Below are positions 10,492-21,947 of a DNA stretch of 64,000 bases, piece by piece. Origin of the DNA: Phoronis australis (Eukaryota > Phoronida > Phoronidae). A program made the position numbers and the translations under genes. Each line of letters opens with the position of its first letter. Position 1 is the stretch's first letter. The DNA lies in contig NMRA01000183.1 in NCBI GenBank assembly GCA_002633005.1, forward strand, positions 76,426 to 140,425, given 5' to 3'. The notes under the pieces were generated by a model. It was not told the origin of the DNA. It searched no databases and saw only the letters and a program-made list of their open reading frames with translations.

Positions 10492-13400
10492 CTGGGCGTC
10501 AAGTTTCCTATTTTTTCCTATTCATATTTTGTTGAGAGACTCCATTTTCTCCTACTTTTCTGTGAAATTCCTATTTTTTCCTACTTTTCACTCATGGTGA
10601 GTCCAAATAAAAGGCCAACAATAAACCATTGTTTCTCGTAGCTGACATTTAGTTCATTTAACTGTTGGGCTTAAAGTAATAGATGCTACAGGGTTAGGTG
10701 AACTTGTTTCTTTGAACTTCAAATACGTTACAACTGGGGGATCTAGTTGTGTTTGTGCACTCTTGAAAATGTGAGGTACTAAAGCAATTACCAATGTCCC
10801 CTCCCCTCTCATGCAAATTGCTATATATGTACAGACAACACTTCATTGTGGTGAAAATACTTGTAATAATTGTAAGTATTTCAATAACAATGAAACGAAA
10901 GTTAATTAAAATGATAAACAGACAAGGAACTGGTCATGAGTGAGACTACATGAAGGGAGCTAGAGAAACTACTGAGATGAAGAAGTCCTCCATATGCGCT
11001 CTTTCATCATTGTTTCCATACAGTGCTAGGGTGAGTAAAGCAAAATGCAGATTTCATCAGAAACACTTGAAAAGAGTCTTAAGTGGTAGCTTAAGACATG
11101 CCATTTAAACAACTTTTTGAATTTTTGAAATCTGTTGGGCAGTTCTTAAGTTATTTAAAAATTTAGAGTCTCAAAAATGGCCTTTTTTGGCCAACAGCTC
11201 TGTCCCAGAAATTTCAAGTCACAGAAAATAGGTTAACAACATGGCATCGACTCCAAACCACAAGCTATTATATTTTGCTCAATCATGAACATAAACAATT
11301 GAAAAATTCACCATCGACAGGACATTTTTTCCTGAAGTTAAGTTGAAAAGGGATGTTTTGAAAAAAGAGCAACTTATTACTTTAAAAATGCAGAACTCTT
11401 CAAGAATTACTATGGTTTAGTGGATATGTTTCTTTTGTTCCAAAATATTTTAAAAGAATTCTAAAAATTAAATTTGCATAAAATTGAATTCACAAGTAGC
11501 AAAAACCAGAAATCTAGTCTTCTGAGTATTTTGCCATTTATTTGAAATTCTGGGAGGTTATGTGAATTATTCTTTTTGCCCATATAAGATCAATGTTTTT
11601 GCAATCTTAAGTTGCACACCTTATGGTGAAAAATGATGATGTGCCTTTTTTAATTAAAGCAAACTGAATTGGACCCTAAAATATCTAGAATTTCAAAAAT
11701 ATTCTGTACTATTTAAATGAAAATATTTCACCAATTTGGCTACTTTTTGTAATTTAGAGAAGTTTTGACTGGTTCTGTTTAATACATTTGACCAATAAGG
11801 TTTGAGTTCAATTTGAACCCTGGAAAGGTCAACATGGTTCTTGAAAAATGACGGAGTATAGCATTTGGAAATGTTCCTAAACAGAAATGGTGAGATAAAG
11901 TGAAAAAAATGATGAATGGATTAGGAGGTGATTGGTGATTACGACGTTAAGTGTACACTTTCAGAAATTTTCTAGGTGAGAGTGGCGATGCAGTAAATTA
12001 AAAAAGTATGTTTTCTCATATTTTTATAAGAAACGTGTACACTCAGGGTTGAAAGCAGAATTTTTTAGTAAACAGTTTGACATACCAGTAAATATTAAAA
12101 TCGGTTCAGTGACGGCCATTTAGCAGCTGAAAGTTTGACCCCAAGAATTGACCGGGGAGTGAAAAATGTGCTGAGTGCTCGTACGACTTCAAAATATTCA
12201 ACAATGTCCCCATTTGTTGTAATGGATATCAATAGGAAAAAGAAAGCTCAAATGGTTTGCTGGCATACTTTTCATTTTCCACCACTTAGTATGCTAATAG
12301 ATATGAGCTTGTAAAAGTCATGAAAAATGGCAAAATTTCGCTCTTGCTGAATTTTGGCCATATTGTTTTGGTCACCCTAACGATAGCTGCAGAGCCGCTT
12401 GCCACTTCACTGCTGAGTCCTCTGAGACGGGAAATCAAGAGATCTGGGGTGAGGAGTGATGAGGAAGGTGCAACCAAGTGCTGACATGTCTCGGGTGGTG
12501 GATGAATGGAAAATGTATTGGTGTGATAGAGATGTGCCACCGTTTGATTCCAGTGCAGCTGCAGTCGACGATTTCTGGAACGGTGTTTTTTCACTGTGTG
12601 GTGTGGAAGGGAGAGTTAGATATGAAGTGTTCCCACCAATAGTGAAAGCTGAACTGATGCTGAGTGGAAAGAAGTATGTCCATTAATTCTTACATACTTT
12701 ATAATTACCGGTATGGGCAAACGACCATGGTGGGTTTCCGCTCTGTGAAGGAAGCTGTTAAGTTTTAAAGATCCTGTGGATGGCAAGCTTGAGAGAATTC
12801 CAATGACAAAGGAACTCAGATTGGCTTACAAATCTGCACATTCAAATTATCTGGCATGACTTGAAGAATGTTGACAAGAACAGGGGCAATTATGGCAAGA
12901 AGCATGAGCAAGTAAAGTTGAACTGGAGATTGCACGGAAACATTAGGAAGAGTTGAAACATGCGAAAAAAAAAACTTTTTGAGTCAGAAGACGATCTCGC
13001 TAAAGAAGACAATGTCTTAGGAGAGTTTAAGCTTGTGATGAGCTCATGTGTGATGCTAATGTGAAATTGTGAGAAGCATAGTCTGGTTCATCAGCCATCT
13101 CTAAGCAGTCAGTGACTGTTGCATCCATGATGCTTGACTCTCCAATGGCAAAACGTGATGAACTGAATAAACACATTGATGAATTCCATAGAAAACGAAA
13201 GCGTCTTGAAAGCAAAACTTCACGTAAGCTCCTTTAAAAAGCTTCATGTATGTCCAGTGATCCAGTCTCTGCAAAGACATCCAATAAAGCAATGAATGTG
13301 TGCTGAGAACATTAATTTGTTGAGTGTAACGTACAAAATGTCTTTAGTGTTTTGCATGTGGACTGATATGTAGAATATAGTTGTTTTGTTGTTTGAAGCT

Positions 13401-13543
13401 ACTTTTGTTTTTGTGTTTTGTGCAGAGACCACAACGTAGAGGTGCTCCTGCTTTTCCTATTTTGTCATGATTTCTTCCTATTTTTTTCCTGAAAATTTCC
13501 TATTTTCCTATTTTTTCAAGGCCTTACATTACTTGCCGCCCTG
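10492..13543 (+). mobile_element. hAT-type DNA transposon relic inserted in the repeat array
   Basis: The element begins ctgggcgtcaag and ends cttgccgccctg, an imperfect terminal repeat of the hAT CAGGGCGGCAAG kind. It is flanked on both sides by ggtgtg (10486-10491 and 13544-13549), which fits a target duplication, though hAT duplications are normally 8 bp. The CACCTAGTGG array is continuous across it once it is removed. Both ends are rich in tttcctatttttt. A broken transposase on the same strand (12456-13220) confirms the superfamily. The central part (about 10700-12280) is AT-rich and shows no frame. Confidence 0.75.
12456..13220 (+). pseudogene. hAT transposase C-terminal relic
   Basis: Across frames one reads RVVDEWKMYWCDRDVPPFDS, then VDDFWNGVFSL, VRYEVFPPIVKAELMLS, later VGFRSVKEAVKF, a stop, DPVDGKLERIPMTKELRLAY and KSAHSNYLA. 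This is the order of the hAT C-terminal dimerisation region and the tail found in many animal hAT proteins (W..Y...DIP, YW..VF.L, RYP.L.KVVKA.L.L, RAVKDA.KF, IPIT..L......AHS.Y). The GNAD-ER motif and several codons are lost and stops interrupt it, so it is dead. Confidence 0.75.
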
Positions 13544-13549
13544 GGTGTG

Positions 13550-14262
13550 TTCCCCTAATGGCAATTTTAGCTTTATACGTTTTCCTCTGTATCTTCAAAG
13601 GTCCTCAACGGATTTTCATAAAATTTGGAAGAGAGGTATCTATTGGTGAGATGACGCTATGCTCCCATTTTCGAATGGATTCAAGGTATTTTGCGGCACC
13701 TAGTGGGTATTTTTGCTGTTTTTGAGTTTCCTGTTTTTATGCGCCCACATATTTATATGTAAACTCATTATGCCGTCATCTCCATCTGTCCAGCGTCCTC
13801 TGCTCTATCTCCAAAATGCCTTGACGTATGATCACGAAATTTTGCGCATGTGTTCCTTCTGTGAATAGGACAGCATGAGCAAACTTTCGGGCGGATCCGA
13901 TTACCGGTGTGCCCCCTAGTGGCAATTTTAGTTTTTTACGTTTACCTCTGTATCTTAAAAGTCCTGAACGGATTTTTGTGCAATTTGGTATATAGGTACC
14001 TATTAGGGAGATGATGCTGTCCTGTCGTCTTGAGGTGGGTTCAACGTAGTTTGCGCCACCTAGTGGCCATTTTTACTGTTTTTGAGTCTGTTTTTTTGCA
14101 TCCACCCCTCTATCAACCAAACCGCTCAAAGGATGATTGTGATGATTGGCAAGCATGTTCTTACTATGAAGTGGATGGCTGACGATGATTTTTCGAGGAT
14201 TTTGACCACTGTCGCTCCTCCTAGTGGCAGTTTTTTTGTGCCTATAGACCCAATTCACGCCG
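13550..14262 (+). repeat. CACCTAGTGG-core repeat array, middle part
   Basis: Resumes the modules seen at 8780-10491, including gcgcccacatatttatatgt, gagcaaactttcgggcggat and a perfect CTCF-like core gcgccacctagtgg at 14053-14066. Divergence between modules indicates age. Non-coding. Confidence 0.75.
14053..14066 (-). promoter_or_regulatory. CTCF-like core motif in a repeat
   Basis: Read on the minus strand this is CCACTAGGTGGCGC, fitting CCASYAGRKGGCRS, the core of the vertebrate CTCF consensus, at every position. Equal perfect matches lie at 16135-16148 and 38653-38666, all in the same repeat family; near matches with one change are at 9127, 10184, 13693 and 15282. CTCF occupancy cannot be inferred from sequence alone. 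Confidence 0.4.
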
Positions 14263-15224
14263 ACAGGGGGCGCGTTCCAAAGCGAGGCTCGCTACGATAG
14301 CTCTGTTGGCTTATCGGCATACTCAGGGTTGTATTCCGCGTTGGTCGGACGGGCTAGAAAAATACGGACACTCAACTCTCTGTTTTACAATCCCTAAGGA
14401 CATTAGGATTTGAAAGCGTTGGCTCGTTGCCATATACCGCGACGAAGGAAAACATGTCCATGTAAAATTTAAATGTTTTCGAAAAGTTAGATCATATTTT
14501 GTCGCATCTCAGTTGCCGAACATCATAGCAACGACTGGAGAATCTTCAGCCAGCCAGGCTGTGTTTTCATGACTACGGGTTGAAAGATGATGCATTTTTT
14601 CCCAAAAAGACGGGGCCTTCAATCCCTCTATTTTGGGGCCGAATATCAGCCGTAGTCCCCTCTCAAAAAAATATTGAAAAATTCCCCCGAAATGCCCTGG
14701 CCCGGCCATGAGACCTAAAAATTCCTATAGGGATAGAAAAGCTCTCTCCGAAGTTCAAATCACCTGTTACCACACAAGTGACAATTTGAAAGAGCACAAA
14801 ATGCTACTTGAGAGAGAGCCTATGAGAGCTTGCAACAGGTCGCCGTGGGTGCTATTGATCTGATCAGGAGGTAGATTTTTCCCCTCACTTCGCTCGGTGG
14901 AAAAATTCCCCTCGCAGAAGGCACAGGCACCTTTTCTCTTGGATGAACGAGGCCCCTGAAGAAACATGATAACTATGCTTGCTCTGTCCAGTTAACTGAA
15001 ATTGAGCTCTACTAAACGAGGTTATGCTTTGGACGAATGAATTGGGTGTTTTAATTTTAAAATTCAACATGACTTTGTCCAGATTGATACGCATAAAATA
15101 GACGTTAGAATTATTAAAACCAAGAAAGCAGAATTGATGGTCAAATAATTACTTGTGAATGTGTGCAAGGGAGTGAATGAGAACCTGGATATAATGCCAA
15201 AGCGGGGCTGTACTCGTTAATTTT
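14263..15224. other. Non-coding spacer inside the array, with a family B repeat
   Basis: The CACCTAGTGG modules are interrupted here. Bases 14615-14970 are the second family B repeat copy (see 4083-4430). The rest shows no gene. Confidence 0.5.
14615..14970 (+). repeat. Interspersed repeat, family B (copy 2)
   Basis: Same order of blocks as 4083-4430: ctctattttggggccgaata, aaaaaatattgaaaaattcc, gacaatttgaaagagcacaa, gcctatgagagcttgcaaca, aattcccctcgcagaaggc and tggatgaacgaggcccctg. Inserted into, or flanking, the CACCTAGTGG array. Confidence 0.65.
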
Positions 15225-16640
15225 TCAAGCATCTTTTATTGAGGTGACGCTATCTCTCTATTTTGAAATGGATTCGACATAGTTTGCGCCACCTATTGGC
15301 CATTTTTACTGTTTTCGAGTCTGTGTTTTGGCGTCCACTTGTCTATAAACCAAACCACTTTCAGGATTACTTTGAAAATTGGCATGTATGTTTTTACTAG
15401 GAAGTGGACAGCTGGCGATGATTTTCCGACGAGTTCGACTACTGTACCACCTCCTAGTGGCAGTTTTGTTTTTATTTTTTGCGCTCATGGCTGCATCTCC
15501 TAAATCGTTTGCGGGATCTTTACTTAATTTAGCAAGTTTATATGATATTGACAACAGGCAGCGACGACTTTCGGAAGTGTCTGACTACTGGTGTGCCCCC
15601 TAGTGGTAATTTTATTTTTTTTACGTTTACCAGTCTGTATCTTCAAAGGTCCTCAACAGATTTTCCTAAAATATTGAATTTAGGCATCTATTGGTGAGAT
15701 GACGCTATCTTCCTGTTTTTGGATGGAATCGAGGTATTTTGCGCCCCTACTGCCCATTTTTGCTGTTTTCAAATCTTGTTTTTGGCATCTACCCCTCGAT
15801 CAATCAAATTCTAGGGATGGTTTTGAAAATTGCCGTATATGTTGTCAGTGTGAAGAGGACGTTTGATGATGGTGGCTACTGTTGCGACTCCTAGTGGTAG
15901 TTTTGATTTTTGCCCATAGCTGTATATCCAAAACCCACTGCAGGATCTTTATTAAATTTAGTAAGTGAATTTATATGAAGATAACAGACGACGACTTTCA
16001 GGTGGATCGAACGGACAGTGTGCCCACCAGTGGCAATTTCGTTTTGTATTGTTTTCCTTTATTTCTCTGAAGTTCCTTGACATATTTTTATAAAATATGG
16101 CATGTTCCTGTTTTTGGATGGATTGTACATTTTTGCGCCATCTAGTGGCCATTTTTATGATACAAATATGTAACCCTAAAAGCACACCATTTGCGATGCA
16201 TTCTTGGGTGCATTTCAACACTCCGCGTTGCTCTTGTTTTAGTGTCCGTTCGCTATCAACCAAACCATTCTAAGGGTGATATTGAAAATTGCCATATATA
16301 TTCTCAATGTAAAGAGAACGGTTTAGCGATGATGACTTCGACTGCTGTGGCACCTAGTGGCAGTTTTTACTTGTTTCGCCAAGTATGTTGCTCTTCCACT
16401 AAGTTTTTTTTTTTTTTTTTTTGTTCGCACGATACAGGTCGCAATTTTCGTCCGATCATCACGAAATTTACACATAACACGTACTTCCGGAAGTACTGGA
16501 AGCCTATTGTTTTTCGTCAAAATCGGATCCAAGGTGGCGGCTGTGGCGGCCATTTTGTTTTCATTTGTTTTGTGTTCATAGCTGTATCTCCGAAACCCAC
16601 TGCAAATGTTCATGTATTTCTATCAAATTACTTTATCTTC
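15225..16640 (+). repeat. CACCTAGTGG-core repeat array, right part
   Basis: Further divergent modules with ctagtggcagttttg, tcaaaggtcctcaacagatt, tagtaagtgaatttatatga and a perfect CTCF-like core gcgccatctagtgg at 16135-16148. A T run of about 17 lies near 16406. The block near 16190-16240 (gggtgcatttcaacactcc, ttgctcttgttttag) reappears directly upstream of DEK exon 7. Confidence 0.7.
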
Positions 16641-16749
16641 ATTCTCAAGGAACTTCAAATGTGAAATATATACCATGTAGTGAGAAAAAGAGATTGAGCA
16701 GGATCACATTCAACTGCATGGAAATTTGCTTACTACTTACTTAGGTCAA

Positions 16750-17000
16750 AGGTTCAGGGCTTGGAATTTTCCTCTTTTAAGAGCATTTCCTCTTTTTTGG
16801 TTTTAATTCCCTCTTGATTTCCAGTTTTCTCTTTTTTTCTCCTTTCTTCTATCATTATTTTGGTTTTATTCATGCAAAGACGTTCTGTTCTGTGAGTTAA
16901 ATTTTACAACAGAAAATCATATTTCTGTCACCCAAGCCTATTTATTTTGTGGAATGATATATAACCTGGAAAATTTTCTTTTTTTGTCATTGTCAAGGTT
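16750..17000 (+). repeat. Interspersed repeat, family C (copy 1)
   Basis: Shares ggaattttcctctttta-gag, tttccagtt, atcattattttg, tatttctgtcacccaagcc and ggaatgatat-tacctgga with 28615-28840. Pyrimidine-rich, non-coding, old. Confidence 0.6.
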
Positions 17001-18115
17001 ACATGGCTATCTTTCGAATCGAATCTCCTGCCAGGCAGAGCAGTTCTGTATGTACCCTCAGTTCTTTCATTCACCGAGCCAAAATGACATTGGGTCAGCG
17101 AGGTGTACATAGCATAAAAAGATGCTGGGGAAAACAAAGACAAAACATAGTTTTGATCCTGAGAGAGTTGTCACTTGTGTGTCTGCATGCATACGATCAT
17201 TGACTCCGAGTCGCCACACCGCCTCTGTGATTTTGTATTCACAAACGCAACAAATTCATTGATTTTGTTTGTTCTTTTGGCATTTTATTTTTTTGATCTT
17301 GTGCTCATGACGCGTTTTACCCGCGTACTCTATTTCTGTTGTTCATTTTGTATCGAATTTCTTGATATCAGTCTCTCTTGCATGTAGTGTGAAATGTTGA
17401 CCTACTTAACAATTGACCCCACCTTGACTTAGCTTGAATCGTGGCACATTCACAAAATTAAAATGTTTTAGTGATAATTAAGTTGATTACGCACTGCATA
17501 TTAGTTGACATTGTGAATGAGTGTTGAAATAGCATGGTAAAGACTTGTGTAGGTTTTATTGACCAAAAAGAAGTTTTCACCGAATAATAAAAGCGATTAA
17601 CCAACAGATTTTGAAGACTCCCAATTTTTTCTACTTTTTCTGTGCAAATAATGTGTAGCATTGTAAGTGAGAACAATTTGCCTTTTGAAAGCATGTCTTA
17701 TATTGAAGGCGTGATGGGGCAACTGAAATGCCTAGGTGGAGATTTTGCACTCACCGAGTTGCTTATATTTTATGGTTGTTTGAAAACAAATGTGATGTCA
17801 AAATCTCGATACAGAAAAGCTGTCTTCTGAGTCCAGTACGTTGACAGTGGCGTTGTGGAAACGTAGTGAACAGAAATATCTGGTACTGACTCTACATATC
17901 TCCATTACTTCATAAAACAGTTTTAAAAGGAATAAAAATGGCATTACCACACCAGTGGTCTATATAAATATATGTGCAGTCAATGAAGAAAATTTTTGTC
18001 ACAAATATTGACCACTGGCAGGTTTATAAATTCATAATTTTTCGAAGTTGTATGCATTCTGAACCTTAGGTAATGTCTTGTGGGAATGTAGAATGTTTAA
18101 TGTTTTCTTCTTCAG
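17001..18115. other. DEK intron 1, distal part
   Basis: No conserved exon or element end is visible. Sequence is AT-rich, with short frames only. The last 15 bases form the pyrimidine tract and acceptor of DEK exon 2. Confidence 0.5.
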
Positions 18116-18268
18116 TTGGCATCCTGGACAAACCAGTGGTTATACAGCAAGGGAAGCGTGAAAGAAAAAAGACAGAGCGAATGTCTTATGAAAAGGTTGT
18201 AACTCCAGAGAAAAAAACCCTTGAGATTCCTGAAGGAAGGGGAATCAAACTGGGCGACTGCCCTCGAA
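18116..18268 (+). CDS. DEK: DEK exon 2: start of the conserved core
   Basis: The exon follows a good pyrimidine tract and ttcttcag acceptor, enters in phase 1 from exon 1 and leaves in phase 1 at A|gtaaga. It encodes GILDKPVVIQQGKRERKKTE and on to GRGIKLGDCPR. Human DEK has the same arrangement: an acidic tail, an LIVEGKRE-KKKVER motif, then F-I--GKGQKL. This basic GKRE segment opens the DEK core that binds DNA. The match is clear from the residue pattern alone. Confidence 0.93.
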
Positions 18269-18570
18269 GTAAGAATTACCTTCAGTGTGTTTAATAAAGT
18301 CATGTGTATTTGTGTCTGCAATTTTGTTTGATCGCTTTTTTGGGTCTTTCTTTTTGATATGAGTCTAACTTTGGTTTTTGCTAAATTTTAATGAACAGAC
18401 ATAGTCTAGTGATGAGGGAAATTCTACACACTACTTGCAGAAAACCCGATTTTATGTAGTTCAATAGCGGAGTTGCAAAACCGCCATATTGGAAATGGGT
18501 TAGAATGTTGCATTGTGGTTAAGCCAGTAAACAAGTACAGGCGACAAACGTGGGGGCGAACCGGCCACAG

Positions 18571-18800
18571 GGAGGTTGTATGTGTTGTGTGCCTGGCTGC
18601 AATAATACCAGTTAGCGAGATAAAGAATTTAGTTACTACCTGTTTCCCAAGGATCAAGAACTGCATTAAACATAGGTTAGAAACATCGGTAGAGCTGGTA
18701 GCAAAGGCCGACTTAGTGAATTCTTTCCGACTTCGTATGCAGCGCTCATTTTGAGGGCGGCAAGAAAACGTATCTTGGAAACTGCCCAACAATATTTCCC
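18571..18800 (+). pseudogene. Degenerate THAP zinc-finger relic
   Basis: In one frame the sequence reads CCVPGCNNTS, a stop, RDKEFSYYLFPKDQELH, two stops, VRNIGRAGSKGRLSEFFPTS and YAALI. This is the THAP layout: a leading Cys-x(2-4)-Cys zinc half-site, the aromatic-x-FPKD element, the WVRNI..AG segment and a late SEFF block. THAP domains bind DNA in cellular THAP proteins and P-element-type transposases. Stops at the codons after TS and LH, and loss of the final Cys-x2-His, show it is dead. It lies in DEK intron 2, and its source gene is unknown. Confidence 0.55.
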
Positions 18801-20704
18801 TTGAAAGAAACAGTAACAAATACTCCAAAGCGGATGGTAGTGAAAAGAAAAACTTGTTTTCGGTTGACAGAACCAAGCCAACATGAGCAATTTTGAGGAT
18901 CATGCCTCTTCACAGCGCACCTGTTCTGGGTCGACTCACTTAACGTGTGCACACTATATGCATTAATGCACTAAGAGAAAGCGTGCAGAATATTATTATT
19001 TACTTTCTACAAAATTGTGGTGCATTTTTATCAAAATTCATTGTTAAAATTACAATCATTTTTCAGAGAATTGTGCTGAAATCCCAGGGCGAAATCTCGC
19101 CGACAAATGCGTAGCTGCCGGTCTCGCAATCGTCGATAGGGCTTGAATTCTTGAATAAGAATACAGCTTCGACTCAACAAATTACCTGAAATCTTCCTCA
19201 AGTTTTCCAAATAGCATCTCTAAGATTTTTAAGTCCTTGTGGAGTCTGGATTAACTGCAGATGAGTCCAAATCTGCCCTAGATTGTAGCCCGCAACACGA
19301 GAAAAATCTCTGGAAGAACACACATGTTGTCACGTGACGTTTGTTCTGAAGTTTTTATGCGTGTGTGTGAAAGTTTGTATGCGTGTGCTTGTCATCAGAG
19401 TTCATTTGCCAGAGTAAATGCGATGTAATGATCTTGGTGTGCATTGTATCCAAAGAAATTAACTCAAGCAGTCAAGCGTGTTTTAATATTTAGCTTAGCA
19501 CTTGCTGGCCTCATCTGCTAAAAAAGGTTCGAGATTTGTTTCGGTAAGACTGATATGTCACTCATTGAGTCACCGGGTGAGTGGATGCGTGACCGTAGTC
19601 ACGTAGTGAAACAGCTATTTTCCGGAAGATTTGGGGGGTAAGGGTGCGAATGTGTTCATTATCAGTGGATCATTTTGATTTTAAAAACACCAATTATGAT
19701 TAGTTAAATAATTTCTCTTAAAAATAATGCAAAAGCTTTTTACGATATTAGAAACTTTCGGAGAATTGTTTCAATATTTATTTCTTGCCGATGCTATGTT
19801 ACCCGTTTCATGTATAGATAGTTCCCCATTAAATGTCTTTGATGACAGCCGGTACGTTATGCAGCGCGCGCTTCTTAGCCGCGTGCTAACACTGGTCAAG
19901 TTTTTTTATTAGTCTTCGATCCACGGTTTCCACCTGTACAAAGAAGTTTGAATTCCTGTTGAGGCCGGAGAAGATCTGTACCGGAAAGAAACAATGCAAT
20001 CCCGCTGACAAGTACACTGCGTCTGTTTTCCATCCAGACCCGCGTAGTGGGGCACATCCCTCGCAAGAGCAGCAAAACTTTTGCGTTTTTTTTTTTAATC
20101 GCGGTGTAAGTTTGAAGTGTATACGGACATAACGGTGAGGCTCGTGGTCTACAAATTCAGGACTGTCGTATCTTTCAGTTGATAAATTGGAGATGTTAGA
20201 ACTGTAGGTAAGGCATTTTTCGCGTGTAGTTCATGGGCTGGGCACTGACTTTAGCGAAGTCTGAAAACGCGTTGGGGCACTTATTGGGGCATGGGCGCTT
20301 ATTAGGGCGAATAGCGGCAGAATTACATAGAGCAGCGTAGTTTAATGCACACAAATCACACGTCGTGCAAACCAACCGTCCATTCCATATACCCTTATCA
20401 ATCCCAATAGCCTTTGCGTACCCTAATTTCGGTACATGCGCAATCGTTAAATTGATTCAGTTGCAACTCTGCTATTTGGTCTATAGTTTTGTAGGTATTT
20501 AGATAAATGCTCTGTGGAGACCTTGGTTTTCTGTTTCCAAAAACAGAAATCCGTTTTAGGAAACATGAAATGCTGCTTTCTTCCATATTATCAATTTTGT
20601 TTTATTTCAAATTAATAAATAGCAGAAAATCATTTGGAAAATCTTTTTACTTTTAGCTGAATTATGTCACAGCTTTATTTACCTATAATTACCTGCATGT
20701 CAGG
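18801..20704. other. DEK intron 2, no feature recognised
   Basis: No frame longer than about 70 codons and no element ends that I can pair. There is a T run near 20087-20095. Likely a mosaic of old repeats. Confidence 0.5.
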
Positions 20705-21531
20705 TTAAGGCTGTTGCAGCAAAATCTGTATGGGAGGGGGGGAATGCACTTTTATTTTGTACCCACCGCCCATGTTTTTCATTTATTTCTCCAACCCATG
20801 ACCCATAATTTTTTAATTATTTTTAATAGGTTAAAATATAAAATCCAACACTTGCAAACAAATTGCCTCAAGGAGGACCTGTTAAGAACTCAGATGATTG
20901 ACAGACAAGAACTAGTTGTCTTGTCCAATATTGTCAAAAACTAAAGTGTAGCCTGTGAGCAATACTTTTGGCAGCCACCAGGTGTCTCTGTTAACCATGT
21001 GTCTATAATTTCAATGAACATTTCTTCAATTATAAGGATCTATGAATCTCAAACTGTCTCCACGAACTCTTTTATACTTCTGTGTCAAGTGAGTATTGGA
21101 ACTTGTTTATCTTACTCCTCATACTTTTTATTTAAAAATCATCAATTTTCTTATACCAGTTTAGTGTTGCATAACTTTTCAATTCAATAGGACTGCAGAC
21201 AAACAGTTGGCTCAAATCAAGTTGCCCATGGCTTGATTAATGGCTTAGTGAACATATTGCACTCTGTTCACTGGCAATATGGGCTTTTTTGTATTGGGAT
21301 AAGTTAGGATATATGCCAATTGCATTTGTTTTGAGTTTAGATGGCTGAAGTAAGCAACCTGTCAACATTAACAGGTCAAAAAATACCACCCATTTTTAAT
21401 GCATCACTTCTTACAGGAACGACCACCCATAATTTGAGTTTTTTTTGTGAAGACCACCACCCATGAATTTTTATTTCTACTGCCGCGCCCCCCCCCCCTT
21501 CCCACACGGATTTTACTGGAACAGCCCTTAA
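20705..21531. mobile_element. TTAA-flanked non-autonomous DNA transposon
   Basis: TTAA precedes ggctgttgcagcaaaatctg at the left, and the right end reads, reversed, GGGCTGTTCCAGTAAAATCC, again followed by TTAA. Both ends continue into a g-rich run (gggaggggggg and gggaaggggggg). A TTAA target plus terminal inverted repeats fits piggyBac or Kolobok elements. At 827 bp it has no transposase frame and depends on another copy. It ends about 340 bp before DEK exon 3. Confidence 0.65.
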
Positions 21532-21870
21532 TTGTCTCCCAAAACTCCCCAAAAAACTTCCGCCTTCAGAAAGAATGAACTACTTGAACAGGTCTCCTTG
21601 TAAACTATCATTTTTAATTTGTGGCCGGTATATGTAGAATTAATGGATTGAATCTCTTAAGGTTTGGTAATTAATCACAAAAATATCAGAAGTATTGTAT
21701 TTCTTACTGACTGAAGTATTCCATTTGAAATCTCCAATTCCATGAAATATGTCAGATTCCGTGAATTCAAACCTTTTTTGGTTACCACGAAAAACCAGGG
21801 TCTCTATTGCTGCAGGTACACATCGCCTTAAATGTCTCATCTTAACTTTCTGTTTGGTGTCTGCTTACAG

Positions 21871-21947
21871 TTGAACACATGTTGGGAAAGACCAAGTCAG
21901 CCGACTGTAAAACTCTACACAAAATCTTATTTTCAAGGGCTGGCACA
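21871..21947 (+). CDS. DEK: DEK exon 3: core helix segment
   Basis: The acceptor is gcttacag and the donor A|gtaagt. The exon enters in phase 1 and leaves in phase 0. It encodes IEHMLGKTKSADCKTLHKIL followed by FSRAGT, matching the human segment IERIHFFLSKKKTDEL-NLHKLLYNRPGT in spacing and key residues (IE, LHK.L, R.GT). It is part of the pseudo-SAP half of the DEK core. Confidence 0.93.

Noticed and set aside
16191-16664. A 157-codon frame with a Phe-rich core
   Set aside because: It lies inside the divergent repeat modules, with the Phe run coming from a T tract; no homologous frame survives in sister modules.
18424-18903. A 159-codon minus-strand frame
   Set aside because: It is the shadow of the THAP relic on the opposite strand and has no domain of its own.
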